Source of the DNA: Chitinophaga rhizophila
GTDB lineage: Bacteria; Bacteroidota; Bacteroidia; Chitinophagales; Chitinophagaceae
Direction: 5' to 3'
DNA: 64,000 nucleotides
NCBI RefSeq assembly: GCF_019492185.1
Contig: NZ_JAICCF010000001.1
Location: forward strand, 434,001 to 498,000
Below the pieces are notes generated by a model. That model was not told where the DNA came from. It made no database searches and saw only the letters and a program-made list of their open reading frames with translations. The position numbers and the translations under genes were made by a program. Below, piece after piece: positions 17,876 through 26,290 of the stretch; the stretch's first letter is position 1, and every line of letters begins with the position of its first letter.

Positions 17876-17919
17876 ACTCCCGGTTGTATGCCTGCTAAAC
17901 AAATGCAACAACCGGGAGT
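17876..17919. repeat. 12-bp inverted repeat between NrpE and the thioesterase gene
   Basis: The arms 17876-17887 (ACTCCCGGTTGT) and 17908-17919 (ACAACCGGGAGT) are perfect complements around a 20-nt loop. On the transcribed (minus) strand the U-rich run precedes rather than follows the stem. It is therefore not a standard terminator and may be an RNA-processing, stability or attenuation element inside the operon. Confidence 0.6.
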
Positions 17920-17943
17920 AAAAATTATATTGATATTGAACCA

Positions 17944-20900
17944 CTACCACACAATCTTCGAGAAGATCATGTCAGCTATATACTTCGCAGGACCGGTAGC
18001 CATCGTCATGTGATTGCCTTTCGTCATACTTACATGTATCTCACCGGTACTGTGCTCACGTAAACCATTAAATGGTGTATCATGGTTGCGCTCAAACGGA
18101 GAGGTCAGCAGTGGTTTGATCAAAGAGATATCGCCACTGTATTTTCTTGACGGACGATACTTCTTCGTTACCTGATTGGCATGATACATCTGCTCCTGGA
18201 TCTTATGCGTACCAAATTCATCCGGATCAATATTCTCCTGGATCAGCAGTGCACGAATGATCTTGTCATAATCTTCACGCTGCTTGTTATCATCGTCAAA
18301 GTGCGGTCTGTACATATTCGGATCCAGCAGGATCAGTGAATTGACTTTCAGCCCCAGCGCTTCCAGCTGTAAAGCAATCTCAAATGAAAGCGATCCGCCG
18401 AAAGACCACCCTGCCATATGTATTGACTTGCCTTTAGACAGCTGAAGTATGGTATTCTTATAGAAGCCTGCGAGCGTCTCCATATCTCGACCCAGTGTCT
18501 GATATTCTTCAACTGCAATAGTGGCAAATACAACAAAGTCCATGTTCTCCGGAACAAAAGGCGTCAATGCCTGGTGTGTAGATGTACCTGTCAATGGTGG
18601 TACCAGGAAGAAGATGTGCTCATTACCCTCGCGCTGATTTAGAATATGATAATTTTCTTTCCGCTTGAAGTTCTTATTGCCCATCACCTCGTCAATGTAT
18701 GCAGATAACTTTTCAATAGTATTGTAAGTGAACAGCTCCGCACCTTTCAGTTTAATATTAAACTCCATACCCAGCTTATAAGCTGCTCTCATTACTACGA
18801 TAGAGTTAGCGCCCATGCTGTAAAGATCCTCATCCAGGGCAATCACTGCGTCAGGCATCAGGGCTGCAAACACGTCCCTGGTACGTTTCTCAGTAATGGT
18901 GGACGGTTCTTTCACCCGCTGCAAACTTTCATTCTTAAGAAACGCCTGCAATCCGATCTGATCAACCTTGCCTGTAACAGTTCTTGGAAATTCCTTCATG
19001 AACACAATCTTGTTCGGGATCGTATAATTCGGAATCCTGTCTTTCAGGAAATGCTTCAGGTTATTTTCAGAAAATTCAGCAGGATTATCTACCTGACAGA
19101 AAGCTACCAGCCTAGCTCCCTGGCTGTTATCCACCACAAGCACTTCTGCTTTTTTCACATCTTCAAACTGCTCCAGGTTATATTCAATTTCGCTCGGCTC
19201 GATCCTGTAACCTCTAAGCTTGAGCATCCTGTTTTTCCTGCCGATATAATGCAATACGCCTTCGCCATCAATAAAACCAAGGTCGCCGGTTTTTAATGTG
19301 CGGGTATCATCAGTGCCAAACAGAAAAGTATCTTTATTATCTTCAGGATGCATATATCCCAGGGATACGCTTCTACTCTGGATCAATATCTCTCCTACTA
19401 CGTTCAGTGGCTTGGTACGCTGGTGATCATCAATGATGCTGATGGTAGTGTTGTATACTGGTTTACCAAGCGGGTAATATTCAAATTCAGTATCGTATTC
19501 GTAGTTATAACTTGTGGAAGATGCCTCTGTAGATCCATAACGGTTGATGACAACTGCATCCGGCATGGCTGCTTTAATTGCCTTAACATCGGCCATCTTG
19601 GCAGCCTCTCCACGGAGTTCGAGCAAACGTACGCCTTGCAATAACGAGGTCTTTTCATTTTCCATCAGCACCTTCACAAAACTTGGTGTCAGTGATATCC
19701 TGGTTACACCCTTGTCTGCAATAAACTGCGTGAATTTGTCTACGTTGTGATACAGAAACTCTGGTATTACCAGCAGGCGCGCTCCCTGACTAAGCGATTC
19801 AAAGATGTTACGGATAGACGGACTAAAAGACAACCGGATATTAAGGCAGAATGTTTCTTCTCCATTTACCGGGAAATGATCTTTGAGCCAGTAAAAACCG
19901 TTCAGTACGTTTTCATGACTTGTCCTGATAATCTTTGACGTACCTGTAGAACCCGATGTATAATACAGTGTACATATATCTGACGGTGCAGGCTTAGCTG
20001 CCGGAACTTTTAATGCTGCCAGCGGGAGTTCTTCCGGTAAAGAAATGATCTTGCAGGAAGGGAGCACTGTATGCAGCATATCGCCGAACAGCGTACGCTC
20101 TCTGTCGCCTAGCAATACGGCTGAAATGCCTGCTTCTACCGCCAGCCAGTTCAGCTTATCAATTGGGAAACCGTGTTCCAGACTTACAATGCTGCATCCT
20201 GCTTTCAAAGCACCCAGCACACTGGCTACCAGGTTAACAGAATAATTCAGGTGAATACCGACATTGCCTGTGATTCCCTGGTCTGTCAATAAGTTAGCAA
20301 TATGATTACTCTTCTCGTCCAGCTCTGTAAAGGTATAAGCATGATTGTCGTAGTCCTCTACCGCAACCCTGGATGGATATTGTTGTAAAGAGCTATAAAA
20401 CAGATCCAGCAGTGTAGCGGATGCGGCTGGTGTGGTCGTACCTGCAATCAGCGCACGTGCTGTCGCCGCTCCGAATATATCAAGGGTGGTCAGTTGCTGC
20501 TCGCAGATCTCGCCAAATTTATTATACAGGTCAATAATAAGGTCTGCAATGCTACGGATAGTTGCTTCAGGGAACAGGTCTGCTCTGTAGCTCACATCAA
20601 ATTCTGCTGCGTCTTCGGGTAGAGATACCAGAATAGCCAGCGGGAAGTGAGAGATGCTCTGACTTTCCTCTACTACCCTTCTGATACCAGCTCCGGCAAA
20701 GGAAGGATCTATACGCTCAGTAATATCCTGGAAGCTGAAGGAGGCACTGAACAGGTTCTGTGATTTAACTGTATCGTAGATTTCATTCAGGGAGATATAA
20801 GAGAAGTCTCTGGCTTCCAGTAACTGCTGCTGAAACTCTGTTAATGCTTCCAGTAATGTCTTCTGTTGCCCAAAATCATATACCAGCGGTACGGTGGCAA

Positions 20901-21906
20901 TCAGCGGACCGATAATACTGCTGAAATGTGGATGACCAGAATAACGGTGAGTGATAGTATTACCCCATACAAACTGTCCGCCGCCATGATAAGCAGACAA
21001 TACAAGCCCGCCCAGGAAGTTCAGCACGGTAGAGCTGGCGATGTGTTTACGTCTTAACAGCTCTCTTGTACCGGCACTCAACGTATATTGGAGATTAAAT
21101 TCCTTATAAGTTTCTTCTTGGATCGCATTATCCGGCATGATCACATTCTCCAGTCTTGCAGGAGCAACATCTTTCAGCTGCCTGGTCCAATGGTCTTTGG
21201 CCTTTTTCTTGTCCTGCTGTAATACCCACTCTACATAAGATGAGAACTGCATGGTCTCGGTTGCTTCCAGCTGCGGGGTACCATTCTCCAGACTGGAATA
21301 CACGCTGAACAATTCTTTCAGCAGTAATTGCACAGAAAGCACGTCTGCTACCAGGTGATGAATGATCAGTACAATACGTTTGTCATCTACCAGGCAAAAA
21401 CGTATCAACGATTCTTCAGAGATCTGGAATGGCTTGTTACGTAAAGCATGCTCCTCGTCTCCGTTTATTCTCAGACATACCAATGACTCTGCGGGTAGCA
21501 GGCGGGTTCTGAAAAGTTGTTCATTGAGGTCAAAATCAAATGTAGATCGCAATATTTCATGACGGGAAATAAGGAACTCGCATGCTTTGTGGAAAGACTC
21601 GAAAGACAATGGCTGATCAGCTTCAAAGGTCAGCTGAATAATGTAACGCTTACTGTCAGGGTTATTCTTTGCAAAGCTAACAAGGCCTTCCTGGAATGGG
21701 GTAATGCTAAAACGGGAAATACCCTTTTTTGCCTTCTTTTCCTGAATGTGTTTGATCAGCAGTTCTTTGTTTGCCCTGATCTTATTGATGAGGGCTTCAT
21801 TTTTCATGTTGGCCTTCGACAACACTACATTCAGGTTGCCGGAATCATTGATAGTAATTTCAATGTTGCTACTTTCGATCTCCACGATCAGTTCGTTGAT
21901 GTCCAT
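17944..21906 (-). CDS. NRPS NrpE: TubC docking-C-A(unusual)-T-TE, proposed terminal module
   Basis: A 1320-residue synthetase. Residues ~1-58 form a TubC-type N-terminal docking domain (MDINELIVEIESSNIEI, then NKIRANKELLIKHI). The C domain (about 65-490) keeps HHLVAD but has Val where the motif Gly is usual. The A domain (about 500-990) has LYYTSGSTGTSKI and the catalytic Lys in VTGKVD. Its pocket is abnormal: the universal Asp235 aligns with Ser (SFSPSIRNIF), and the GPTE motif reads RYGSTEASST. T (about 1010-1080) carries its Ser in MGANSI. TE (about 1090-1320) has GWSFGG, LDPN and KGNHMTM. It is the only synthetase with a TE, so it should release the product. Its docking domain suits acceptance from the PKS directly upstream. 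Confidence 0.9.
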   Translation of the reverse strand: MDINELIVEIESSNIEITINDSGNLNVVLSKANMKNEALINKIRANKELLIKHIQEKKAKKGISRFSITPFQEGLVSFAKNNPDSKRYIIQLTFEADQPLSFESFHKACEFLISRHEILRSTFDFDLNEQLFRTRLLPAESLVCLRINGDEEHALRNKPFQISEESLIRFCLVDDKRIVLIIHHLVADVLSVQLLLKELFSVYSSLENGTPQLEATETMQFSSYVEWVLQQDKKKAKDHWTRQLKDVAPARLENVIMPDNAIQEETYKEFNLQYTLSAGTRELLRRKHIASSTVLNFLGGLVLSAYHGGGQFVWGNTITHRYSGHPHFSSIIGPLIATVPLVYDFGQQKTLLEALTEFQQQLLEARDFSYISLNEIYDTVKSQNLFSASFSFQDITERIDPSFAGAGIRRVVEESQSISHFPLAILVSLPEDAAEFDVSYRADLFPEATIRSIADLIIDLYNKFGEICEQQLTTLDIFGAATARALIAGTTTPAASATLLDLFYSSLQQYPSRVAVEDYDNHAYTFTELDEKSNHIANLLTDQGITGNVGIHLNYSVNLVASVLGALKAGCSIVSLEHGFPIDKLNWLAVEAGISAVLLGDRERTLFGDMLHTVLPSCKIISLPEELPLAALKVPAAKPAPSDICTLYYTSGSTGTSKIIRTSHENVLNGFYWLKDHFPVNGEETFCLNIRLSFSPSIRNIFESLSQGARLLVIPEFLYHNVDKFTQFIADKGVTRISLTPSFVKVLMENEKTSLLQGVRLLELRGEAAKMADVKAIKAAMPDAVVINRYGSTEASSTSYNYEYDTEFEYYPLGKPVYNTTISIIDDHQRTKPLNVVGEILIQSRSVSLGYMHPEDNKDTFLFGTDDTRTLKTGDLGFIDGEGVLHYIGRKNRMLKLRGYRIEPSEIEYNLEQFEDVKKAEVLVVDNSQGARLVAFCQVDNPAEFSENNLKHFLKDRIPNYTIPNKIVFMKEFPRTVTGKVDQIGLQAFLKNESLQRVKEPSTITEKRTRDVFAALMPDAVIALDEDLYSMGANSIVVMRAAYKLGMEFNIKLKGAELFTYNTIEKLSAYIDEVMGNKNFKRKENYHILNQREGNEHIFFLVPPLTGTSTHQALTPFVPENMDFVVFATIAVEEYQTLGRDMETLAGFYKNTILQLSKGKSIHMAGWSFGGSLSFEIALQLEALGLKVNSLILLDPNMYRPHFDDDNKQREDYDKIIRALLIQENIDPDEFGTHKIQEQMYHANQVTKKYRPSRKYSGDISLIKPLLTSPFERNHDTPFNGLREHSTGEIHVSMTKGNHMTMATGPAKYIADMIFSKIVW

Positions 21907-21938
21907 ATGTTAACAGTTAAGCGATGAAAGATTTTTTA

Positions 21939-24900
21939 TCAGATAGTGATTACAATTTTGTCATTGAGTATTTCATCAATGTCTCTGACAATGCTGTCTA
22001 TGTCAGGTGCTTCTAGCAGTTTTTTCAGGGTATAGTCTACATTATAACGGGCTTTTATTTTACTGAGAATAACCATGGCTTTCAACGAGTCGCCTCCCAG
22101 TTCAAACATGTTATCTCTCATTCCCACGCTATCAATACAGAGTACTTCCTTCATGATATCAGCAACCCCCGTCTCCATTTCTGTAACAGGCGCTACATAC
22201 TCATTGGTACTACCGGTACGTTGCCTTGAAACAGTGTTATCCGCCGCATTCTCTTCTTCAACCCCGATGATATAACCGGTCCTGGTGTCAATAGCTGTTT
22301 TAGATACTACCAGCAACCGCTCATCACTACGAATGCCGTCAAACAGTACCTCCAGCATAGTCTCGGGCCGGATGGTCCTGCTGAGGATGGCTTCATGCTG
22401 ATTCTCCGGTACCAGCTTCAATGCATCAATTGCCATCCCCACTCCTGATACTGCAGGCCAGTGAATACTTGTACCATTGATGGCTACGAGGAAATTATCC
22501 AGGAAGGAGTTGGCTGCTACATAACCGAATTGTCCGACAAACGGTTTGGATACTGCCCTGGAGGAGTAACCTGCAAAGAAATCAAGTTTATTATCCTTCA
22601 GAATGGTGTACAGGTTATAAGTGCCGTATACTTTAGGATTAAAGATGTCTGCATCATTATCCGCTGTTCTACGCAATATGATACCATTATAGTCGCCTAC
22701 ACCTGCTGCATGAATAACACCCTTTACCATACCCACTTTCTCCTGCGCAGCTGCCAATAAAGGCGACAGCTGCTCCAGTGAAGAGAGGTCTGATTGGATA
22801 TATACCACTCTAGTGCCCAGCTTTTCAAGTGCGGCGGTACGCTCCTGATTTTCGGCACTTCTTCCGATAATGATCAGCCCTGCCTTGTGCTTTTTTGCTA
22901 TATGGCGGGCTACCTCATATCCCAGACCACGTACGCCACCAGTTACCAGGTAGGTCTTCCTGCCGGATAATCTTTTTTTGCCGGATACTTCCAGTGGTGT
23001 GTCCACATATTCTTTATGATAGGTATGACCATTCCTTACAGTGATTTCCAGCAGTTTTTCATGACTCAGTATTACATTGATAACAACAGGCAAGTTCTGC
23101 GCAGAAAGTATGTCTACATCAATCACGCGGCAACGCATATTGCTGAACTCTATACTGATCATCCTCACCGCCCCTGCTGCGGTAGCCTTTATCGGTTGCA
23201 GCGCAGCATTATCACCCATCCTATGTATACCATTCGCTACAAAAGAAAGATGCAGGTTGCGATCCGCAAACACATTGGTATAAGCCCTCACCAGGTGATA
23301 CAGGGATGTATATCCATATTCCAACCCTTCTACCAGGCCTGTTTTTCCATCTGTCCAGATGAAAATCAGGTCTGCGGGCATAAAGCTGATGGCTCTAAGA
23401 TCGGCGAACAACCTTTCGCTGTCTGTAGCCGGATTGAATACAATGAGATTGTCCGTACGCTGGTAAGCATCTCCGGGGATCAGTATAAATGCCTGCTGCT
23501 CTCCGGCAAGCGCTGCGAACTGCTCAGCCGCTATCTTGTCATGTGAGAACAGCAGTACCTGCCTTTCGCGAAATGCCTGGGCATGGTCTATACTGAATGA
23601 ATTATCCTGTACCCACGTTTCCGTATAGGACACGTAGTCTTTCGGTTTTATCTTTTTCCCTGTCAATAACTTTGACGTACGCACCTCCGCGACAAACTCC
23701 TGCTTATCAAATGCATAAGTTGGCACTGACATTTTTTTACCCGCAGGCTGCAAGTCATTCCAGTTGATGTCAATGCCTTTCTCCCACAGTTTTCCAGCTA
23801 CGGTAAGGCATTGCGTTAATTCATCCGTTTTATGATAGGTTGTCAGTACTTCCAGTTCATTATTGATGTTGCGCAGCATTTTGGAACTGGTATGGTCAGG
23901 ACCCAGATCAATGAACAATAACGGACTGTTTGCAGCCACCAGGTTTTCTATCCCCGGGTGGAATTTCACAGCGCTCATCATCTGACTGATCCAGTAATCG
24001 GGGGATACTGCCTCTTCGGGTTTTATGAGCTGTCCGGTCAGTGAAGAAAGAAAAGGCAGTTCCGGCGTACTGAATGCGAATTGACTCATTACTTCGCGGT
24101 AAGCGGCTGCCATTACCTGCAACAAGGGGGTGTGAAATGGCTTTTCTCCACTTACCTCCCGATAGTAAATCTCTGCAGCTTCCAATGTACGTACCAGCGC
24201 CTCCATAGGCCTCGTCAATCCTGATAACACAAAGTTGCCGCTGTTATTCTCCCCGGAAATGTATATCTGCGGATGGTCCGCAAGTAATGTTTCCAACTGT
24301 TCCCTGGTAACGTTGGCACTTACCATCCTGCCTGCGGGCAGGTTCTTCATCAACAATGCCCTGCGGTACAACATGGTTAATGCGGCAGTAAATGAAAACA
24401 CTCCGCTCAGACAGGCAGCGGTGTATTCACCCAGGCTGTAGCCGGACATATAAGCCGGTTTAATTCCTGCCTGTAATAACATCTTCGACTTCGCATATTG
24501 AATAGCAAATATCAATGGATGCAGGTAGGCTATATCATCCGTTAGCTCATCGTCGGCATATAATGCAGCCTTATAATCTTCTCCGCTGAGGGTACTCAAT
24601 GTGGCAAAAGCAATATCCATGTACTCCCTGAACACAGCAGATTGTCCGTATAGCGCCTTTCCCATCTGCGCGAAGTGTGCTCCGTTGCCGGGGAACATAA
24701 ATACAAGCGGCGCTGACTGCTGCTGTACAGGAGACACATTTGAATAAATATATTCCTGCAGGGCTGCCAATAATTCAGCTGCCGATGCAGCTACAAAACT
24801 TTTCTTTAATTCCATACCGGCACGTGAAGACCGGTAAGTGTATGCCAGGTCGGCGAAGTTCACGTCCTCTTTACGGAGGAAATCAAATAACCTGATGGCA

Positions 24901-26282
24901 TTACCCTTCAGCGCCTGTGGCGTCTTTGCTGAAATGGTTATTACTTGTATAGGCGCAACCGAAGCATTGGCTGGAAGTACCGCGGGCGCTTCTTCCAGTA
25001 TCATGTGCGCATTTGTACCACCAATACCTAGTGAAGTAACCGCTGCCCGTAAAGGTTGTCCGTCTTTACGGTCCATAGCGCTGGTTTGTGTATTGACATA
25101 AAACGGACCATTGGCAAACCCAACACCCGGGTTAGGCGCTGTGAAGTTGATACTGGGCGGTATCGTCTTATTTTTCAGACAAAGCGCTGCCTTAATAAAG
25201 CCCAGGATACCAGCGGAATAGCTGGTATGACCAATATTGCTCTTCAAAGACCCGATAGGGATTGTATTGGGGGTTGTCAGTTCAAATGCCCTGTTCAACG
25301 CCTCCACTTCTATCGGATCACCTAGCTGCGTGCCAGTACCATGCGTCTCGATGTAAGCAATGCTTTCCGGCGTTACTTTACTGAATCGGAGCGCTCTTGT
25401 GATACATTCAGTCTGGCCCGTAACGCTTGGCGCAGTATACCCTACCCTCCTGTCAGCATCATTATTACATGCACCGCCTTTTATCAGGCAATAGATATGA
25501 TCATTGTCCTTCAAGGCATCTTTCAGCCTTTTCATTACGATCACACCCACTCCCTCGCCCCAGCTGGTTCCTGTTGAGTCCTTGTCAAAAGACCGGCACC
25601 GGCCATCCCTTGACTCAATATTGCCATCCTGGTAGGGATAACCTTTCTCACTATGATTGATCAGGTTAGCGCCTGCGGCAATAGCTATTTTACTTTCTCC
25701 GAGCAACAGACTCTTGTAGGCGTTATGTATCGCTACCAGCGAACTGGAACAGGCGCTGATCACCGGTAGGGTGATGCCCTGAAATCCGAATTTATATGAT
25801 AGCAACGCTGGTGTGAAATGGTGCGCTGTAAGAAAATTAAATGAGAAAAAGTCTATTGGTGCCTCATCTCTCATGGCACGTACATGTAACTGCCAGGTAA
25901 AGTCCTCAATAAGGCTGACAAACAGACCCGTGTTTTCCATGGTACTGACATCACTGCCGGCATCTTCTATCGCTTCCCATATGCACTCATGTAACTGCCT
26001 CGTCTGCGGAGATAGCAGCGGCGCTTCATTACGGTTGAATTTAAAGAAGTTGGCATCAAAGTATTTCTTGTTTTTCAACCGTCTGGAAATACGCACATAA
26101 CTTTCTGCACGCGCAGTTTTTTCATCTACGCCTGACCGGATTACTTCTTCTGCACTCAATACTTCCATTGGTTCAAACCCTGCCAGCAGACCTGCCCAGA
26201 ACTCCCGGTGATTGTCTGCCTGTGGAACACGGCAGGACATGCCCACCACTGCTACCTCCAGACCTGTATATCCATTTTCCAT
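21939..26282 (-). CDS. Type I PKS module: KS-AT-KR-ACP
   Basis: A 1447-residue polyketide synthase that extends a peptidyl chain by two carbons. I prefer ATG 26282, 8 bp after the NrpC stop; an in-frame TTG at 26294 would overlap NrpC by 4 bp. KS (about 8-430) has the active Cys in ISACSSSLVA and His in ETHGTGT and SNIGHT. AT (about 540-840) has GYSLGE, a variant of GHSxGE, and a PFH element where malonyl-specific ATs have xAFH, which suggests malonyl-CoA. KR (about 1110-1310) has VTGGVRGLG plus the Ser/Tyr pair in YSSRAV and QFGYVAAN. ACP (about 1370-1440) carries Ser in LGGDSL. No DH or ER is seen, so the unit stays a beta-hydroxyl. The C-terminal tail NDKIVITI may dock to the TubC domain of NrpE. 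Confidence 0.92.
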   Translation of the reverse strand: MENGYTGLEVAVVGMSCRVPQADNHREFWAGLLAGFEPMEVLSAEEVIRSGVDEKTARAESYVRISRRLKNKKYFDANFFKFNRNEAPLLSPQTRQLHECIWEAIEDAGSDVSTMENTGLFVSLIEDFTWQLHVRAMRDEAPIDFFSFNFLTAHHFTPALLSYKFGFQGITLPVISACSSSLVAIHNAYKSLLLGESKIAIAAGANLINHSEKGYPYQDGNIESRDGRCRSFDKDSTGTSWGEGVGVIVMKRLKDALKDNDHIYCLIKGGACNNDADRRVGYTAPSVTGQTECITRALRFSKVTPESIAYIETHGTGTQLGDPIEVEALNRAFELTTPNTIPIGSLKSNIGHTSYSAGILGFIKAALCLKNKTIPPSINFTAPNPGVGFANGPFYVNTQTSAMDRKDGQPLRAAVTSLGIGGTNAHMILEEAPAVLPANASVAPIQVITISAKTPQALKGNAIRLFDFLRKEDVNFADLAYTYRSSRAGMELKKSFVAASAAELLAALQEYIYSNVSPVQQQSAPLVFMFPGNGAHFAQMGKALYGQSAVFREYMDIAFATLSTLSGEDYKAALYADDELTDDIAYLHPLIFAIQYAKSKMLLQAGIKPAYMSGYSLGEYTAACLSGVFSFTAALTMLYRRALLMKNLPAGRMVSANVTREQLETLLADHPQIYISGENNSGNFVLSGLTRPMEALVRTLEAAEIYYREVSGEKPFHTPLLQVMAAAYREVMSQFAFSTPELPFLSSLTGQLIKPEEAVSPDYWISQMMSAVKFHPGIENLVAANSPLLFIDLGPDHTSSKMLRNINNELEVLTTYHKTDELTQCLTVAGKLWEKGIDINWNDLQPAGKKMSVPTYAFDKQEFVAEVRTSKLLTGKKIKPKDYVSYTETWVQDNSFSIDHAQAFRERQVLLFSHDKIAAEQFAALAGEQQAFILIPGDAYQRTDNLIVFNPATDSERLFADLRAISFMPADLIFIWTDGKTGLVEGLEYGYTSLYHLVRAYTNVFADRNLHLSFVANGIHRMGDNAALQPIKATAAGAVRMISIEFSNMRCRVIDVDILSAQNLPVVINVILSHEKLLEITVRNGHTYHKEYVDTPLEVSGKKRLSGRKTYLVTGGVRGLGYEVARHIAKKHKAGLIIIGRSAENQERTAALEKLGTRVVYIQSDLSSLEQLSPLLAAAQEKVGMVKGVIHAAGVGDYNGIILRRTADNDADIFNPKVYGTYNLYTILKDNKLDFFAGYSSRAVSKPFVGQFGYVAANSFLDNFLVAINGTSIHWPAVSGVGMAIDALKLVPENQHEAILSRTIRPETMLEVLFDGIRSDERLLVVSKTAIDTRTGYIIGVEEENAADNTVSRQRTGSTNEYVAPVTEMETGVADIMKEVLCIDSVGMRDNMFELGGDSLKAMVILSKIKARYNVDYTLKKLLEAPDIDSIVRDIDEILNDKIVITI

Positions 26283-26290
26283 ACGCCTGA

